In this document: one piece after another, positions 28,256 through 58,348 of the stretch | Layout of the letters: the number at the start of each line of letters is the position of its first letter | Numbering within the stretch: the first letter of the stretch is position 1 | Assembly: GCA_018881555.1 (NCBI GenBank) | Contig: JACAXG010000007.1 | Coordinates: 12,753,235 to 12,817,234 of the forward strand | DNA: 64,000 bases | Direction: 5' to 3' | DNA from: Amblyornis subalaris | Lineage: Eukaryota; Chordata; Aves; Passeriformes; Ptilonorhynchidae | Translations under genes and position numbers: made by a program | The notes under the pieces: model-generated | What the model was told of the DNA's origin: nothing | The model's database searches: none | The model's input: the letters and a program-made list of their open reading frames with translations, nothing else

Positions 28256-29760
28256 GGTTTCACTCCTAGAGCACCTCAAGTCAGTCCTGCTGCCCACTGG
28301 GAAGGATGCTGGGGTGAAGGCTGATACTAAATTCAATCCTCCCCCAGGACTGATCACAAAACAGCTCCCCACTCCAGAACATCCTATGGCACACAGAGTC
28401 AGAAGTGAGAAAAGATCATTTTATTGCAGGCATCAACTGGGAGGAGCCAGGAATCACAGCACCTCCAACAGGGAACATGAATCAGCACCTGGAACAATGG
28501 AGGAAGTGCAGTTCTCCAACAGAAAATCCACTGGCACCTTCACCAGCACACANGTAGGTGAAGGCCAGCCCAGCTGCATGAAAACAAACTGAGCAGCCTT
28601 TGCCATTGTGCCTGAGCCTGCTCTTCCAGAGAGCCACCCTACCAGCATTTGCTTGAGGGATGAGGCATCNAGAGACCACTGAGCAGCCATGCCCAGATGC
28701 GCCAGGAAGGCTGCAGCCAGCACATCAAGACTACCTTCTCCATCGCCTCCAGCAGGAGCAGGTCCTTGTTGGCTGGGCTCTCACCTCTTCCTTCAATCCT
28801 CCTCAAAACTATCTAGCTTGTAAATCTTTCGCAGGANACAATTGACAGAAACCTTACTGCCGGGTCTTCTCTCCTTGGCACAAACCGACAGGATGCTCCA
28901 GTTCTCGCTTCACAGAATCCATCGTTCCACAGATATTCAGGGAGACCTTAGTAAGCACCATTCCCTAGTAATGGCCAAGGAGGAATACCATCCACGTGGC
29001 AGAGCTGGGCCAACTCCCCACAGACTGGGCAAGGGTGGTCCCAGTGTAGTGCACAGCAGAGACTCTACTGCAGCCTACAGGTAGACTGGAATACACATGA
29101 ACCACGTTCCCCATGTTTACTGGCAGCAGATCGACCTTCATAAAGAATAAATGCTTTCCTACACTGGGTGAACTCAGCAGCCCCCAACAAAGACAGGGAA
29201 GCTCTTTCAGGACAGTGCCTCACTTCAAATGCCATGGCACCCAGTCCTTCTCAAGCCCACTCTGGCCCCACATGCCCCACACCTCGTATCACCAGACCCC
29301 CGTGCGGGAAGTGCAGGAGGCAGCACAGCAGGGCAAGGAAGAGGTGTAGGAGGTGGCAGAGCATGGAAAGTGGTTCTTCAGGAGGCCCCAGCAGCCTCAC
29401 AGTGGGGAGGAGAGCAGCCCTGGGCAGAGGCTGCAGCCAGAGGTGGTCCCACCGGGTGGGTCTGGGCTGAAAATGAGGTGAAAGAAAGAGCAGGGTAAAG
29501 GGACAGATTTCCCTAAAGGAATGCCACTACATCCCACAGGTAACAATGGTGAGAAGAGGATGAATGAGCTGATGATGTCTGCTGGTCACTTGGGCTTCTT
29601 CAGGACAACAGCCCCAAGGANGACAGAGCTGCTTCTGGGGACTGATGGACTGACTGGGGAAAACATCAGGGAAACAGTAAGGAGGTTAGGAGATATCCTT
29701 TTTTTGCCTCTTTTTCAGCAGATTGGTAGGCCATGTCTCTCACTCTCTGCCTGACTGGCA
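28256..29760. other. G+C-richer unassigned stretch with a minus-strand poly(A) signal
   Basis: Composition rises and stop codons become scarce in several frames. On the minus strand an open frame of about 90 codons or more ends at a TGA at 28454, and an AATAAA (28421-28426 on the complement) follows about 27 bases downstream, with T/GT-rich sequence after it. It could be a distal 3' end for NOA1, a terminal exon of an unrecognised transcript, or old repeat sequence. The translation matches no family I know, so no function is given. Confidence 0.3.
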
Positions 29761-29869
29761 GATCGAACACATTTATTATTGTGCTGGAGCTTTCATTTAT
29801 TTAGCAAGATGCTTATGCCCACACCAAGACTGCTTTGTCAACTAGGACACAACAGCTTCTTTGNAAAGT

Positions 29870-29875
29870 TTTATT
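29870..29875 (-). terminator. NOA1: candidate NOA1 poly(A) signal
   Basis: The complement reads AATAAA about 690 bases downstream of the NOA1 stop codon. A second AATAAA lies at 29772-29777 and a third at 28421-28426. Which is used cannot be decided from sequence alone; this is the first AATAAA downstream of the stop that I found. Confidence 0.35.
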
Positions 29876-30561
29876 TTACACCCTTGGTTTCAAACACCTT
29901 TACATAAGCTAGAGACCAAATCAAAGCAGTGAGGTGCANAAGTTTCCTCTTCAGGCATATGAGCACACCTGCTTTTCATTAGTTCACTTTTCCTGCNTCC
30001 AAAACCAGGACACCCTCCTCTGTCCCAGATGCTGAAGGACAGAAGGGACACAATTTTCGGTCGATGTTGTTTAGTCAGTATCAGCCACTAGGAGGGTCAT
30101 ACCCACACTGGAGCATTCCCTGCTCCTTCTGACTTCCTCCACCTCCCTAACTATGGAAACACTGAAAAGCCTCCAAGAACAAGGTGACAATTTCTAACCT
30201 AAAGGGAGCATGTCTNCAAGAAACCACCTACTTTACTAGCAGCAGACCCAGACCAGGTCAGGCAGCTGAGTTTCCATCCTATATTTCAAGAGAGGACAGG
30301 AAACAGATTTGCTCATTGATACTGGCAGATCCCAGGGAAAAGCTGTTNCACCTCTCACACCAAGGTCCCAGACACTCAGCTCATTCAAAATGGCTACACT
30401 TCAGCAGCTGGATCAGATGTGGACTTGTGGAGCTCCCCCAGGCCTGCTTTCCAAAANGTGCCTGTCTTTAAAAATGAGTCCAAGGTCTTCTGAATACCAA
30501 TAAGCCACAAGGTTCTCCAGGGCCTGTTCTGTCTTCTGCCTTGCTCAGATGATGAGAAGTG

Positions 30562-33500
30562 CTACCTGCTTCCTGTGGTTCTCAAGTTCTCCACAAAGGA
30601 GGAAGGCTTTTTGGTCCTGTAGGCAGGAGTGCCTGGGATCCGGGCCCCTCTGATGGTACTGATGTAGGGCAAAAGGGGAGGCTCCCGCACCACCAACGCA
30701 GTGCCCTTGGGAGTGTAGGCTCGGAGCAGCAATTCCTCTTCTGCGTGAGCCGTCACTGCCACCCAGCCTGCACAGCCAAAGAGAACACGGACAGTGAGGA
30801 AGACAAATCCTTAGGATGAGAANGAGGGTTCTGACACAAACTACAGCCCACAGTGGCTAAGAACCCGAGCTACCCACATGTGGCTTCTTGAGAAAACAAG
30901 CTCAGAGATCATGTCCAGCCCTTTCCCAATAAAAGGCAGCGCCTAAAGCCACATCTTCCTCTTCCCAGACACAGCTCTTTCCCGGTAAACTTAAGAGGGA
31001 TAGTGGGAACTACCAACAANACAAGAATAAAGCTTTCCAATCAATGGCCCTTCCCCTCTCACCTGAATAGCTGACAGTGACACAGCCATTCCTGATGCTG
31101 TAGAACCTGTATGGCANCCAGAGCATAAAGTATTCCAATGCTGCCATTCAGTACAAGCATGGCTGTCAATCTCCATTCCTGGAGGTTACCAAACCTCAGC
31201 TGGACAAAGTCATGGCTGATATGATTTTGTGTTGGTGGCAGTCCTGCTCTGAGCAGCAAATGTAGCTTCACCCCTTCACAGGCCTCTTCCCATCAGTGTT
31301 TCTAGGATGCAGACCCTGCAAAGCAAACTAATGAAGAAATANTAAATTACCTGCAGAGGAAAGCTTGATATCTGCAACTGCCTCAGTGGTACCAATTCCT
31401 TTCAGTGTAATGTCCTGAGGGACAAGTGGAGGGAACTCTTTCATTCTCTCTTCCCCACCCATGGGAACCTAAGATCAAAACNTGGACAAAAGATTTAACA
31501 GTCAAGAGATGCTTCAGCACTCTGCCTTAAACTGGCAAGCAAGACACAAGGGAGGATAAAGACATTAGATGTCTGTTATCTAATTAAGAGCTGGCTTGAA
31601 TAAACTACAGGAGTTATTTCAGTTTTGCCAGCAGAATCAGAATCGCACCCAGAGGAACCCTGTGGGAAGTGAGCAAAGATGGCGTGCCCACCACAGGACA
31701 CAGCTAGTGGCTCAGGCCAGCCTCCTTCATGTGAGTGACAGCACTTGTTCTCCATGTGCAAAGCAATGGAAATGCCAGGACAGGGACAGCTTTTCCCGTC
31801 TCCTATCAATCTGCAAGTGCTACACAGTACATTGCCACACCAAGGAAAAAGTCAGACCACCAAGAGATGAAGAGATGTGCAGNAGATCCAGCAAGGAAAG
31901 AATACGAAAGGTAAATTTTTCAGCTGCAATCTGTTCTGAAACCCCAGTCTGAAGGCTTGCCATGGAAAATATCCCTGTTGCTGCCTGCACTTTAAGGCTG
32001 TTCAAGAAGAGCCAAGTATCAGAGNGCAGAGCACTGCAAATTTTACCAGCTTAAATTCTAAAAACAGAAACTGCTGAAATGCATCATCTCAAGTGCTCTC
32101 TCCTAACACACCTCAGTCATGCAGTCTGTGCAAGACTGCTTTACCCTGCACATCTCCACAAGTCCCAAACTCCTGATATGTGTGCCCAGACAGAGCACTT
32201 CACCAGGCCTGCCTACCTGCAGCCACAAGCTCCGCCCAGCACCTCCCCTTACCTTTAGTAACTCTTGGGCTGCATGCTTCTCATAGATGGCATCTGCATT
32301 ACTCAGGGTAGTAACATGGANGGGCAACAGGTTAGAAGCCAAGACAGAAAACCAGGCAGGCTTTTCTCCCTGAAATAAATACCAACAGGATGTTAATTAA
32401 GCTAACAGAAAAGCAGCCCTGAATTGCTCTCTCCTGCCCCATTTCTTTCCCGCATGTTGAAAACCCATTTGTCTGATGTCCCCTTCCTGTCCGAGGGGTC
32501 CTTGCATCCACCACTGCAGAGCAGCCATGGTTTATACAAACTGGGGAGTTGAGCTTCCAGAAGAGAAGCATCCACAGTTTCACCACCCTGCCTCAAAACA
32601 GCCCCAATGCCACATCTCCTGCCATCACAACTGCTCAGCTCAGGCAAATCATCCAAGAGAGATCTTTGCTCTCATTTAATTCACAAGAACAAACTCAGTG
32701 TGGTTATTCAGCTTGAGAAGCGATGGACATCTAGTCTGGTGCTTCTTCTCCCATCACGCTACATTTCTAACACATACATCTCATCAAACTGTACTTGGTT
32801 CCAAGCTGCTCTCAAGCCATGCAAAGACTGAATGTGGAGCAATTTCAGCAGGCACTCTCATCACATTTGCAGGCACAGCAAACAAGGTCATAGAGGGGAG
32901 AGACCTCTCCAAACACTGCTAGCAGCTGGAAATAAGGAACCCCAAGTGCAGCAATTCCTTCAAGTTTAAAGGCCTAAGCTGAGGCAGGAGGTTCTGTCAT
33001 GATCTGAGCACAACTGTTCTCCTCCAAGATCTCAGGAGGATGTAGATAAACAAGACTGATACACCGATGTGCGCTCCTGCCATACTGGTACATTTTTCAC
33101 TTTACAGAATCCTGCCCCCTCCACCTTTCTGGTTTTCCTCCAGCAGGTCAAGAGCTCCCTCAGCAAGTACCAATTCAACATTTCTGTGGTGATCTTGGAA
33201 AGCTGACTGAAACAAAGCAGTAGCCATACACACCCCCAAAACAGGGCAAACAACTGAGGAAAGGATCTAGTACTTATGATAATGCCCACCTTGAAGAAAC
33301 CTCCTCTTCCAGAGGAAACATCATGGGAGGTCAGGTCAACTCCACACAGTTCAATAAAGGTGTATGGCATGGGGATTTTAATAAATGGAAGAAATTATTG
33401 GCAGGGGGGACACANAGCACCTTTTGAAAATAAAGAATTTTTACAGAAAATAAATTATATGTGCAATTAATTGCTTTCTCCGGAAAATTCTTCAGAGGTC

Positions 33501-36500
33501 TGTGTCAGGAAAGAAAAATGTCTATGCTTTTCTCTTTTGGCAGACAGCTTTCACGAAACACAGAAATGAGGAAAACCACCTGTTTTCCCAGTTAATTCTG
33601 GCATCGTCCTCCCTCTCTCCCTTCCTGCCTTGTGCCTCTTTGTATGTCACGGGAAGCACATTAAGCTGAAGAGATCTGTCAGTATTCAAAAACATTTACC
33701 ACTATACACTATATAATATTGCATGCTAGTAACAAGNAACAAATCTTTCAACCACCCATCCCGAGGCATTCTAACTTTATGCAGTTATCTATCAACAGAC
33801 TCATCTTCTCCAAAGCAGGAAAGAAAGGGTCTGGGAAAGCTACCCAAAACCCCTTTTGTGTNTGGTACTATAGTAAGAGATAAGCAGCTGCTCTCAAAAT
33901 CCTTTCTTCCCTTACCTGTAAGTAGTCTACACGTCCCAAGGCTGCTAAAAATAAGACCATTCCTGGGTTGAGAATGAAGGTTCGTGGAACAATGGCATGT
34001 GATGGCAAAACCAGCTTTACTTCCTTCTCTGTCAGGAGATTCAAAACCTGCAAAATAAATTGTATTGCTGTTACTCATTCCAGATCTTTCAGTGGGGACA
34101 ATGACATTAGTATTGGCATTATACTGATAGAGGAAAAAGACCAAGTAAAGCAGTGTCAAGAACATCTGACAGACCAGTTTAATTCTGGTTCATACAGTAA
34201 GTAAGAAACAGNAAGAATCTCCTCTGCCAAAATCTGCAACATAGACAATCTGCTTGTCCTCCACTCAGATTGAACACTGACTGCAGGAACAAAATTTGAT
34301 CTGAAACTTGGCATGGAGCTCTACAAAGGAGAGCACAAGGATAACCAAAATTAGAAACAGCAGCAAGTATTTTTGGGTGCAGGAAGTTCCTCTTGTTTTC
34401 CACACATATTCAACTCCAAAAGAAGGGAAGAACATATATAATCTCAAGTTACCAAACCAGGTCTCTAAGCTGATGCCTGTCTTTACACTGGCTATCAGAG
34501 AGCTAAGTGCCACAGTAAAGCAGGTTATGGTCTGGCAAACACATCACTAGAAAAACAGTAGTTTTCTAATGTTTACGAAAGCAACACCTACACTTGAGGT
34601 ATGAAGTCCCAGCACAGTTCTTGCACTTCACTCTCTTCAGAACTTTTCTGTCTCCCTGTACTATTTAATCTTCCCCAAAAGATGACCTGCAGCTCTGCAT
34701 GAGTATCAAAGTGATCAAAAATCCAAACATGCCTGGGTTGGTGTGCACTTTGTCGGCACTGGCTTCAGTAGGGCATTGCTCGACTGAGACACTGACAAAG
34801 GCCTAATGTATTGGGGTCAGTAGCAGGAACACTGTAGATCCTGGTAGCTTCAGGAGAATGCTTTTTTTAAGTTTTGATTCAGTCATGCAACTCTGGTTAT
34901 CCTCGTGAGCTCCACCTTCCTCAGTAGGCTGGGAGAGCTAAAGAAGTGTCAGCTTCATCAAGTGATGCTGGTATAAACTTGCTGAGAGCACTACATCTTA
35001 CTTCCCTTTCTTCAGGGGTTATGGAAGCTTGGTGACATCCTACAGCTTCTTTGCAAAGCTGGCAGTATTGCACTATTCAGAAATGGAACAGCATTACCAC
35101 ATGAACACTTCTCAAGTAAATACAAACTACATCTCAACACAATTCCCAAACGAAAAGAATCCTAATGCCAGGACTACAGCAGAAATACTCTTCCACAGGC
35201 ACAGCTAAGGCAGAACAGTCCTCCCAAACCCTGTCATCCTGAAACACAGCACCACAGAGTACCTACACAGTCTTCCTTTACAATTCCTGGAGTGTCAAAA
35301 CACCACCGAGCATCCTTCACTTCATTGTACGTGAACTCCTCCCTCTCCTCATGCTTCTTAGGAGAATGTCTGGGATCTTCATCCATGCTGTAGGACAGCA
35401 TGTCAGGGTCGAAGTCAATCTCAGAGCTAGACTTCTGCCGTTGAAATGTTCTTCCAACTCTTCCTAGATGAAAATAAAAGGTTTCCTGGTAATTATTTTA
35501 TTAACTTGCCTTTCCTTCAAACATCTGCCCCTTTCCCAGCTTAAAAGAGATGCACATCAGTAATATAAAAGTGATAAAGACACTATGTGGATAGAAATTT
35601 GTGTGTTCAAAAGCCAAAATTGTAAGAAATCCCTTCTGTAATTCTTGCTTAGCACTCCTCAGGCCCCAAAATCTCAGCAGTGACCAGATCACAGACACTA
35701 NGTTATTTCCGATTTACAGTAAAGCAGGCTGCCTTCTTTTTTCAGTGCCTCAGACTGCCAAACACAAAATTATTTGAAAACCAGAGCTATCGTGTGGCAA
35801 CCCCCTCTTTTGAATACGTACTAANATGATGTACAACCCCTGTGGCCTGCAGCCCAAACATGATTATTTTAAATTAAAGTTGTTTTCTTCCTTTGGGAAC
35901 AAGAGGTGGCCCATAGTGCAATATCTTTGCAAACTACTAAGCTAGCAGAATTTGCCAGCCTAGTTCAGACAGGAAATGCGTTACACAGAGGAAACCTCTG
36001 CAATGCTGCTATGGCAGCTGAGAAGTAAGTATTCAAAAGAAATACTAATAATGCTGCATATGGAGGACATAGAGGTCTTGCCCCCATTAATCCAGGAGAA
36101 AACACAGGCCAAAATAACCTTTATGTAATGTGTAAGTATTTTCATTAGGGGCAGAAAGGCAAAACCTTTAGTCAAGCAATACTCACCCACTAAGTAACCT
36201 TGCTTTTTAAGTTGATTAAGGTACTTCTTTTCCTCAATGCTTAGCTCATCTTCTGTTTTTGTTGCCTCTTCTTTTAGCCTCTCCTGCCTTCGGAATATCC
36301 TGTCACATGTAGGGTTAATAATTGGAAATTTCAACAGGTTCAGTGTTGTTCCTGGAAAAAAAAACCAAAACGCACATTTGGGTCTCTGACAACCTGGTAC
36401 ATTTAAGCTCTGAGGAACAAAATTAAAAAACCTGCTTCCCCAACTTTTTCCATGAAACCCAGTAACACAAAGTCAGAGGTGGAACTATAGCTGCTCCGAT

Positions 36501-38414
36501 CAAGTACTAGCCCCCCAAGTCGGGGCACCAAAAACAAGCCATCCAAGGGAATCCAAAACAAACTGCTTGAGACCTGCTCTCACCTACAGTTTGAATAAAA
36601 GGGTCTCAAAGCCAAGCGGTGCCATGAGTGACTTAGTACACCCCAGGCAAGTCTCACCTCCAGGCAGCTTGGCTTGGCCTACAAGCGCTCACCACTCCAC
36701 CTCCTGGTCTCTCCAGGCTGGAGGGCACCTCTAAAATAGGGACAGGGCAAGGCAGGAGGATCAGGTGCTGTCCTCACTGGCAGGGGTGCACACAGACCCA
36801 TTCTGATTTACCAGGCCCCTTAGTGCTGCAGGAGGTGCAGCACGCTCATCACATGCCTCCCATCCCTGCTGCCCTGAAGAATCACAGAATCAATTAGTTT
36901 GGAAAAGACCTCTGAGATCATCGAGTCCAACCTACGACTGAACACCANCATGTCAACTAGACCACGGCACTGAGCGCCACATCCAGTCTTTCCTTGAACA
37001 CTTCCAGGGACAGTGACTCCACCGCCAACCTGGGCAGTCCCTTCCAATGTCTAATCACCCTTTTTGTAAAGAAACTCCTCCCAACGTGCAACCTAAATCT
37101 CCCCTGGTATAGCTTAAGACTACGTCTTCCTGTCCTGTTGCCAGCTGGCTGGGAGAAGAGACTGACCCCTATGTGGCTACAATCTCTTTTCAGGTAGTTG
37201 TAGAGAATGATAAAGTCTCCCCTGAGCCTCCTTTTCTCCAGGTTAAACAGCCCCAGCTCCCTCAGCCGCTCCTCACAGGTGACAATTTGACGCATGGTGC
37301 AGGTTTGGGGCTCACTGTNCACCACAGTGGTGCTCAGGGTGGCAGGTACCCCCTTGGTGACAGGTTCTCCTGCCGCAGGGGTGGCCGAGTGCAGCCAAGA
37401 GGCCCAAGCTCCCCATTTTCTGCACGCCACACACTCCCTGTGACCCGCGCTGTGAAGGACAGAGCGGAGCCCCTGACCTGGCCATGGGGACACGGTGGCC
37501 CTGTCGATGATGTCGGGGGCGCGGGACTTGCAGTAGTCGGAGCGCAGCAGGGTGTTGAAGAGGGTGGACTTGCCGGAGTTGGTGGCGCCCAGCAGGTAGA
37601 CGTCCCCGGCGCACTTCCAGGAGCGCTGCAGCCGGCTGACCAGCCCCTCCATGCCGAAGCCGGTCTTGGCGCTCACCAGGCGGATGTCCACCAGCGCGGC
37701 TCCCTGCAGCCCGGCCCGGGCGCAGGCCGCCGCCACCCGCCGCCGCAGCCGCCCCAGGTGCCCGCGGCTGTCCGCGGGCAGCAGGTCCACTTTGTTGCCC
37801 ACCACCAGCACGCCCGAGGCGGGCACGTCGGGGCCTAGCAGCGCGGGCAGCTGCGGCAGCACCGGGTCGGGCAGCTCCATCACGTCGAGCACGTANAGCA
37901 GCAGCGGCCCGCGGCCGTGGCGCGGCGGGCGGCGCAGGGCCGCGCTCACCACGCGGCGGTGCTCGTCGGGCGGCAGCCGCAGCCGCAGGGCGGTCCCGTG
38001 GTGCGCCAGCGCCCAGCACCGCTGGCACACGGCGCCGCGCAGCCCCGCGGGGCCCTCGGACAGGAGGCTGCGGTACTTCTCGGNCGGCACGAAGCCCGGC
38101 GCGCCGCCGTCCCCGCACTGCAGCTCGGCCCCGCAGCCTGAGCAGCTCACGCCGCTCGGCGGCACCGACGGGTCGGACAGGCTCGGTGCCGCCGCTGCGA
38201 CACGCGCCCGCCGCTCCCGCCGCGCCTTCAGCTCCCGCTCCCGGCGCAGCGCAGCCGCCGCGGCCGCCTCAGCCGGGTCCGGTTCGTACTCGAGGAAGAC
38301 GAAGCGCTCCTGCTCCTCGCCGTCGCCCGCCGCCGCCGCCCCGCACCGCCGCAGCGGGGCGCGGGGCCGGGCGCGGGCTAGGCGGGCCAGGAGCGCCGGG
38401 GCTACGCGGAGCAT
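30562..38414 (-). CDS. NOA1: NOA1, mitochondrial circularly permuted GTPase, 7 coding exons
   Basis: NOA1 is a YqeH-type GTPase that supports mitochondrial ribosome function and respiration. Coding exons (minus strand): 37478-38414, 36187-36351, 35267-35463, 33916-34047, 32253-32369, 31351-31468, 30562-30767. All junctions use GT/AG and stay in phase; the joined length is 1872 nt, giving 623 residues, somewhat shorter than the human protein (about 700). The ATG at 38414 is the first in frame and has G at -3. The N terminus is Arg/Ala-rich without acidic residues for about 30 positions, fitting a mitochondrial presequence. Cys91, Cys94, Cys130 and Cys133 form the YqeH-type zinc site. GTPase motifs come in permuted order: NKVD (207-210), SAK (248-250), GATNSGKST (276-284), then DTPG (424-427) in exon 3. 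The tail, with PPLLPYI and KTKKP-like motifs, matches the family C terminus. N bases affect codons 111, 173 (still Leu) and one codon in exon 5. Confidence 0.96.
32370..33915 (-). other. NOA1: NOA1 intron 4
   Basis: Bounded by CAG|GTAAGG and TTTCAG. This is the longest NOA1 intron. Its open frames on either strand are short and unrecognisable. Confidence 0.85.
34048..35266 (-). other. NOA1: NOA1 intron 3
   Basis: Bounded by TGT|GTAGGT and TTTTGCAG. I see no repeat or RNA gene in it. Confidence 0.85.
35464..36186 (-). other. NOA1: NOA1 intron 2
   Basis: Bounded by the donor GG|GTGAGT of exon 2 and an acceptor ending TTCATCTAG before exon 3. Apart from splice sites I see nothing in it. Confidence 0.85.
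36877..37300 (-). mobile_element. CR1 LINE fragment in NOA1 intron 1
   Basis: On the minus strand an open frame encodes the C-terminal end of the CR1 reverse-transcriptase polyprotein: blocks [37 protein letters not shown] and [13 protein letters not shown] are characteristic. It is followed by the CR1 3' end with a GATGATCTCAGAGGTC-type block and a terminal ATTCTGTGATTC near 36,880. The copy is 5'-truncated to about 420 bp, lies in the same orientation as NOA1, and its last roughly 100 codons are still uninterrupted. Confidence 0.88.
37478..38414 (-). CDS. NOA1: NOA1 exon 1 (presequence, zinc site, G4-G5-G1)
   Basis: This 937-bp exon encodes residues 1-312 plus the first base of codon 313. 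It carries the presequence, the zinc site and three of the GTPase motifs. The donor is CAG|GTCAGG at 37476-37477, and the codon split with exon 2 restores the [10 protein letters not shown] junction typical of the family. The exon is very G+C-rich and part of the CpG island, which explains the long meaningless frames on its other five readings. Without splicing, the frame continues through intron 1 to a stop at 36957. Confidence 0.95.
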
Positions 38415-38633
38415 GGCGGGCACGGCTACACCGGACGGNGCTCCACCTCCGCCGCACCGCGGGATGCGTGCGCATGACGCCACCAAGCGCGGGGGCGCCT
38501 CGCGGGAGACGTAAGCGTGACGTCACGGGGCGCGCAGCCGCCGTCCCGCTGCCGCTCGCCCGCCCGTGCTCCGCCGCGCTCCCTCTCGCCCCTCGCTTGG
38601 CCGCCGCCGCCCGCGGCCTCTCCCGCCGCCACC
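38415..38633. promoter_or_regulatory. bidirectional NOA1/POLR2B promoter
   Basis: Only 219 bp separate the two divergent ATG codons, so both 5' UTRs and the core promoter must fit here or overlap coding sequence. There is no TATA box. A perfect CRE palindrome, TGACGTCA, lies at 38518-38525, and TGCGCATGA at 38469-38477 resembles half of an NRF1 site. Both motif types are common in CpG-island promoters. Transcription start sites cannot be read from sequence. The POLR2B ATG has a full Kozak context, GCCGCCACCATG. Confidence 0.8.
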
Positions 38634-56956
<18,323 letters not shown>

Positions 56957-57099
56957 CCTTTAAAAGGGTGTTTTTTTTTTTTTAATCATGAGACTGAAGT
57001 GCTCAGGTTTTGTTTCATTTTGTGTACGTTGCATTCAAAATAGAGTTTTATTCATCTGCTGTGTGCTGTTCAAAAGTATGTTTATTTTCTGTAAATAGA

Positions 57100-57105
57100 A
57101 TTAAA
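57100..57105 (+). terminator. POLR2B: POLR2B poly(A) signal ATTAAA
   Basis: The common variant ATTAAA lies 144 bases after the stop codon and is followed within 30 bases by GT-rich sequence (TTTGTGTATCTGTG), the usual downstream element. This gives a short 3' UTR of about 165 nt. Confidence 0.6.
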
Positions 57106-57124
57106 ATTTGTAATCAAACTTGTG

Positions 57125-58110
57125 CATCTATTTGTGTATCTGTGAAAGAAGTGTGCAAGCAAATTGGGAGTCAAAAGAAAAAGGGAGTTAAGAGGGAACG
57201 ATTAGTCAGCTAGAAAAAGCCAGAGCTTGCAGCTTTTCAAAATACTAATTTAAAACTGTGCGTAAGTGAAAGTCCTCACATCACAGCTCTGCACCATCAT
57301 CTGTGGAAAAACAAAAACATGTTACACTCTGTTCTGTTCCAAGTGGGAATATTGCAACTTTGGCAATAGCTTTGTGATCTCTTGGCTGAGGGCAAGACCT
57401 GACCCCTCCTTCCTTCCTTCCTTCTGTCCTTCCCTCCCTGCTGCAGGAGGGTGATAATGGATGCGTTTTTCTGGGCTGAGATCACCTGGACATGGCACAC
57501 AGACTCTCAGTGTGTAGCTGTGACGTCTGACATTTTGTTCCATTACCCTTATCAATTTGCTTTAAGCTGGCAGTCTGCATTTACTTATCACTTAGCTCCA
57601 GCATGCTGCCTTAGAGCCTTCCTACAGCTGAAAAGAACCAGCTGTGACATGTGGTGGGTGTGTGTAAGAAACAAACTGAGGCACTATACACAGTACTGCA
57701 ACTTCACAGTAGTCACTGGGAGAGAGGGAGTGAACATTTTCTGTTCTGGGGTAGAAATGTGCTGTTCATGGCACAACTGAGTAAAACTCAATTTCATTCA
57801 CATCCATAAATAAGATGTTTGAGAAGGCATTAGAGACTACCCAAAAACCATTAGCAAAGTTCCTTTGCATGATACTTGGATTCATTTTAAGATCTTATTT
57901 CAATGCCAGGTGCTGCTAATGTTCTTGTAAGGGAAGTATTTCAGCTGTTCACAGGCAGACAGATACAAAAAGTCAAGACTGTATACTTTGGATAAAACCA
58001 ATTGGGATTAAAACTAAGGATTATGTCCAAAAGGGCATTTTGGCAGCACAGTATTCTCTAGCTGGATGCTTTGTTCCCTGTGCCTCTGCCTCTAGCAGGG
58101 TTACAGTTAC
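57125..58110. other. POLR2B-IGFBP7 intergenic gap
   Basis: Roughly 1 kb between the two convergent 3' ends. It contains a CCTT microsatellite and no recognisable exon. A separate short last exon of IGFBP7, if one exists, should lie in this gap or just right of it; I could not identify it. Confidence 0.5.
57405..57438 (+). repeat. (CCTT)n microsatellite
   Basis: A pyrimidine-only CCTT array with one CTGT interruption, ending in CCCTCCCTG. Confidence 0.9.
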
Positions 58111-58127
58111 TGTTCCAGCTATCCAGA

Positions 58128-58133
58128 TTTATT
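58128..58133 (-). terminator. IGFBP7: candidate IGFBP7 poly(A) signal
   Basis: The complement reads AATAAA about 590 bases past the in-frame TAA at 58717-58719. An alternative ATTAAA lies at 58463-58468. Both would serve an unspliced 3' end; which is used is unknown. Confidence 0.35.
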
Positions 58134-58348
58134 CCTAAGCAGATCACGTGGCTGTGGTACTGGGCCATCCTCTCTGCAGTTGGAATGAGGGTGATTGGTT
58201 TGCCACCAGCTTTGCACACAGCCTGGCAAAGAGCACCTGCTGTGGCAAATCTGTACCCTCTAAGGTTTGACACTCCAGCACACAGAGAACATGGCAGGGA
58301 CTGGGATGTTTGTTGTGCCGATACTGCTCCTGGGAGAGGTGAGCAGGT

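Noticed and set aside
37312..38118. 268-codon minus-strand frame shifted against NOA1 exon 1
   Set aside because: Another G+C artefact with an Arg/Ala repeat-like translation, overlapping the true NOA1 frame.
37651..38514. 287-codon plus-strand frame antisense to NOA1 exon 1
   Set aside because: It arises from the extreme G+C content of the exon; it is rich in Arg, Ser and Pro with no motif, and the real frame is the minus-strand NOA1 exon with its zinc and GTPase motifs.
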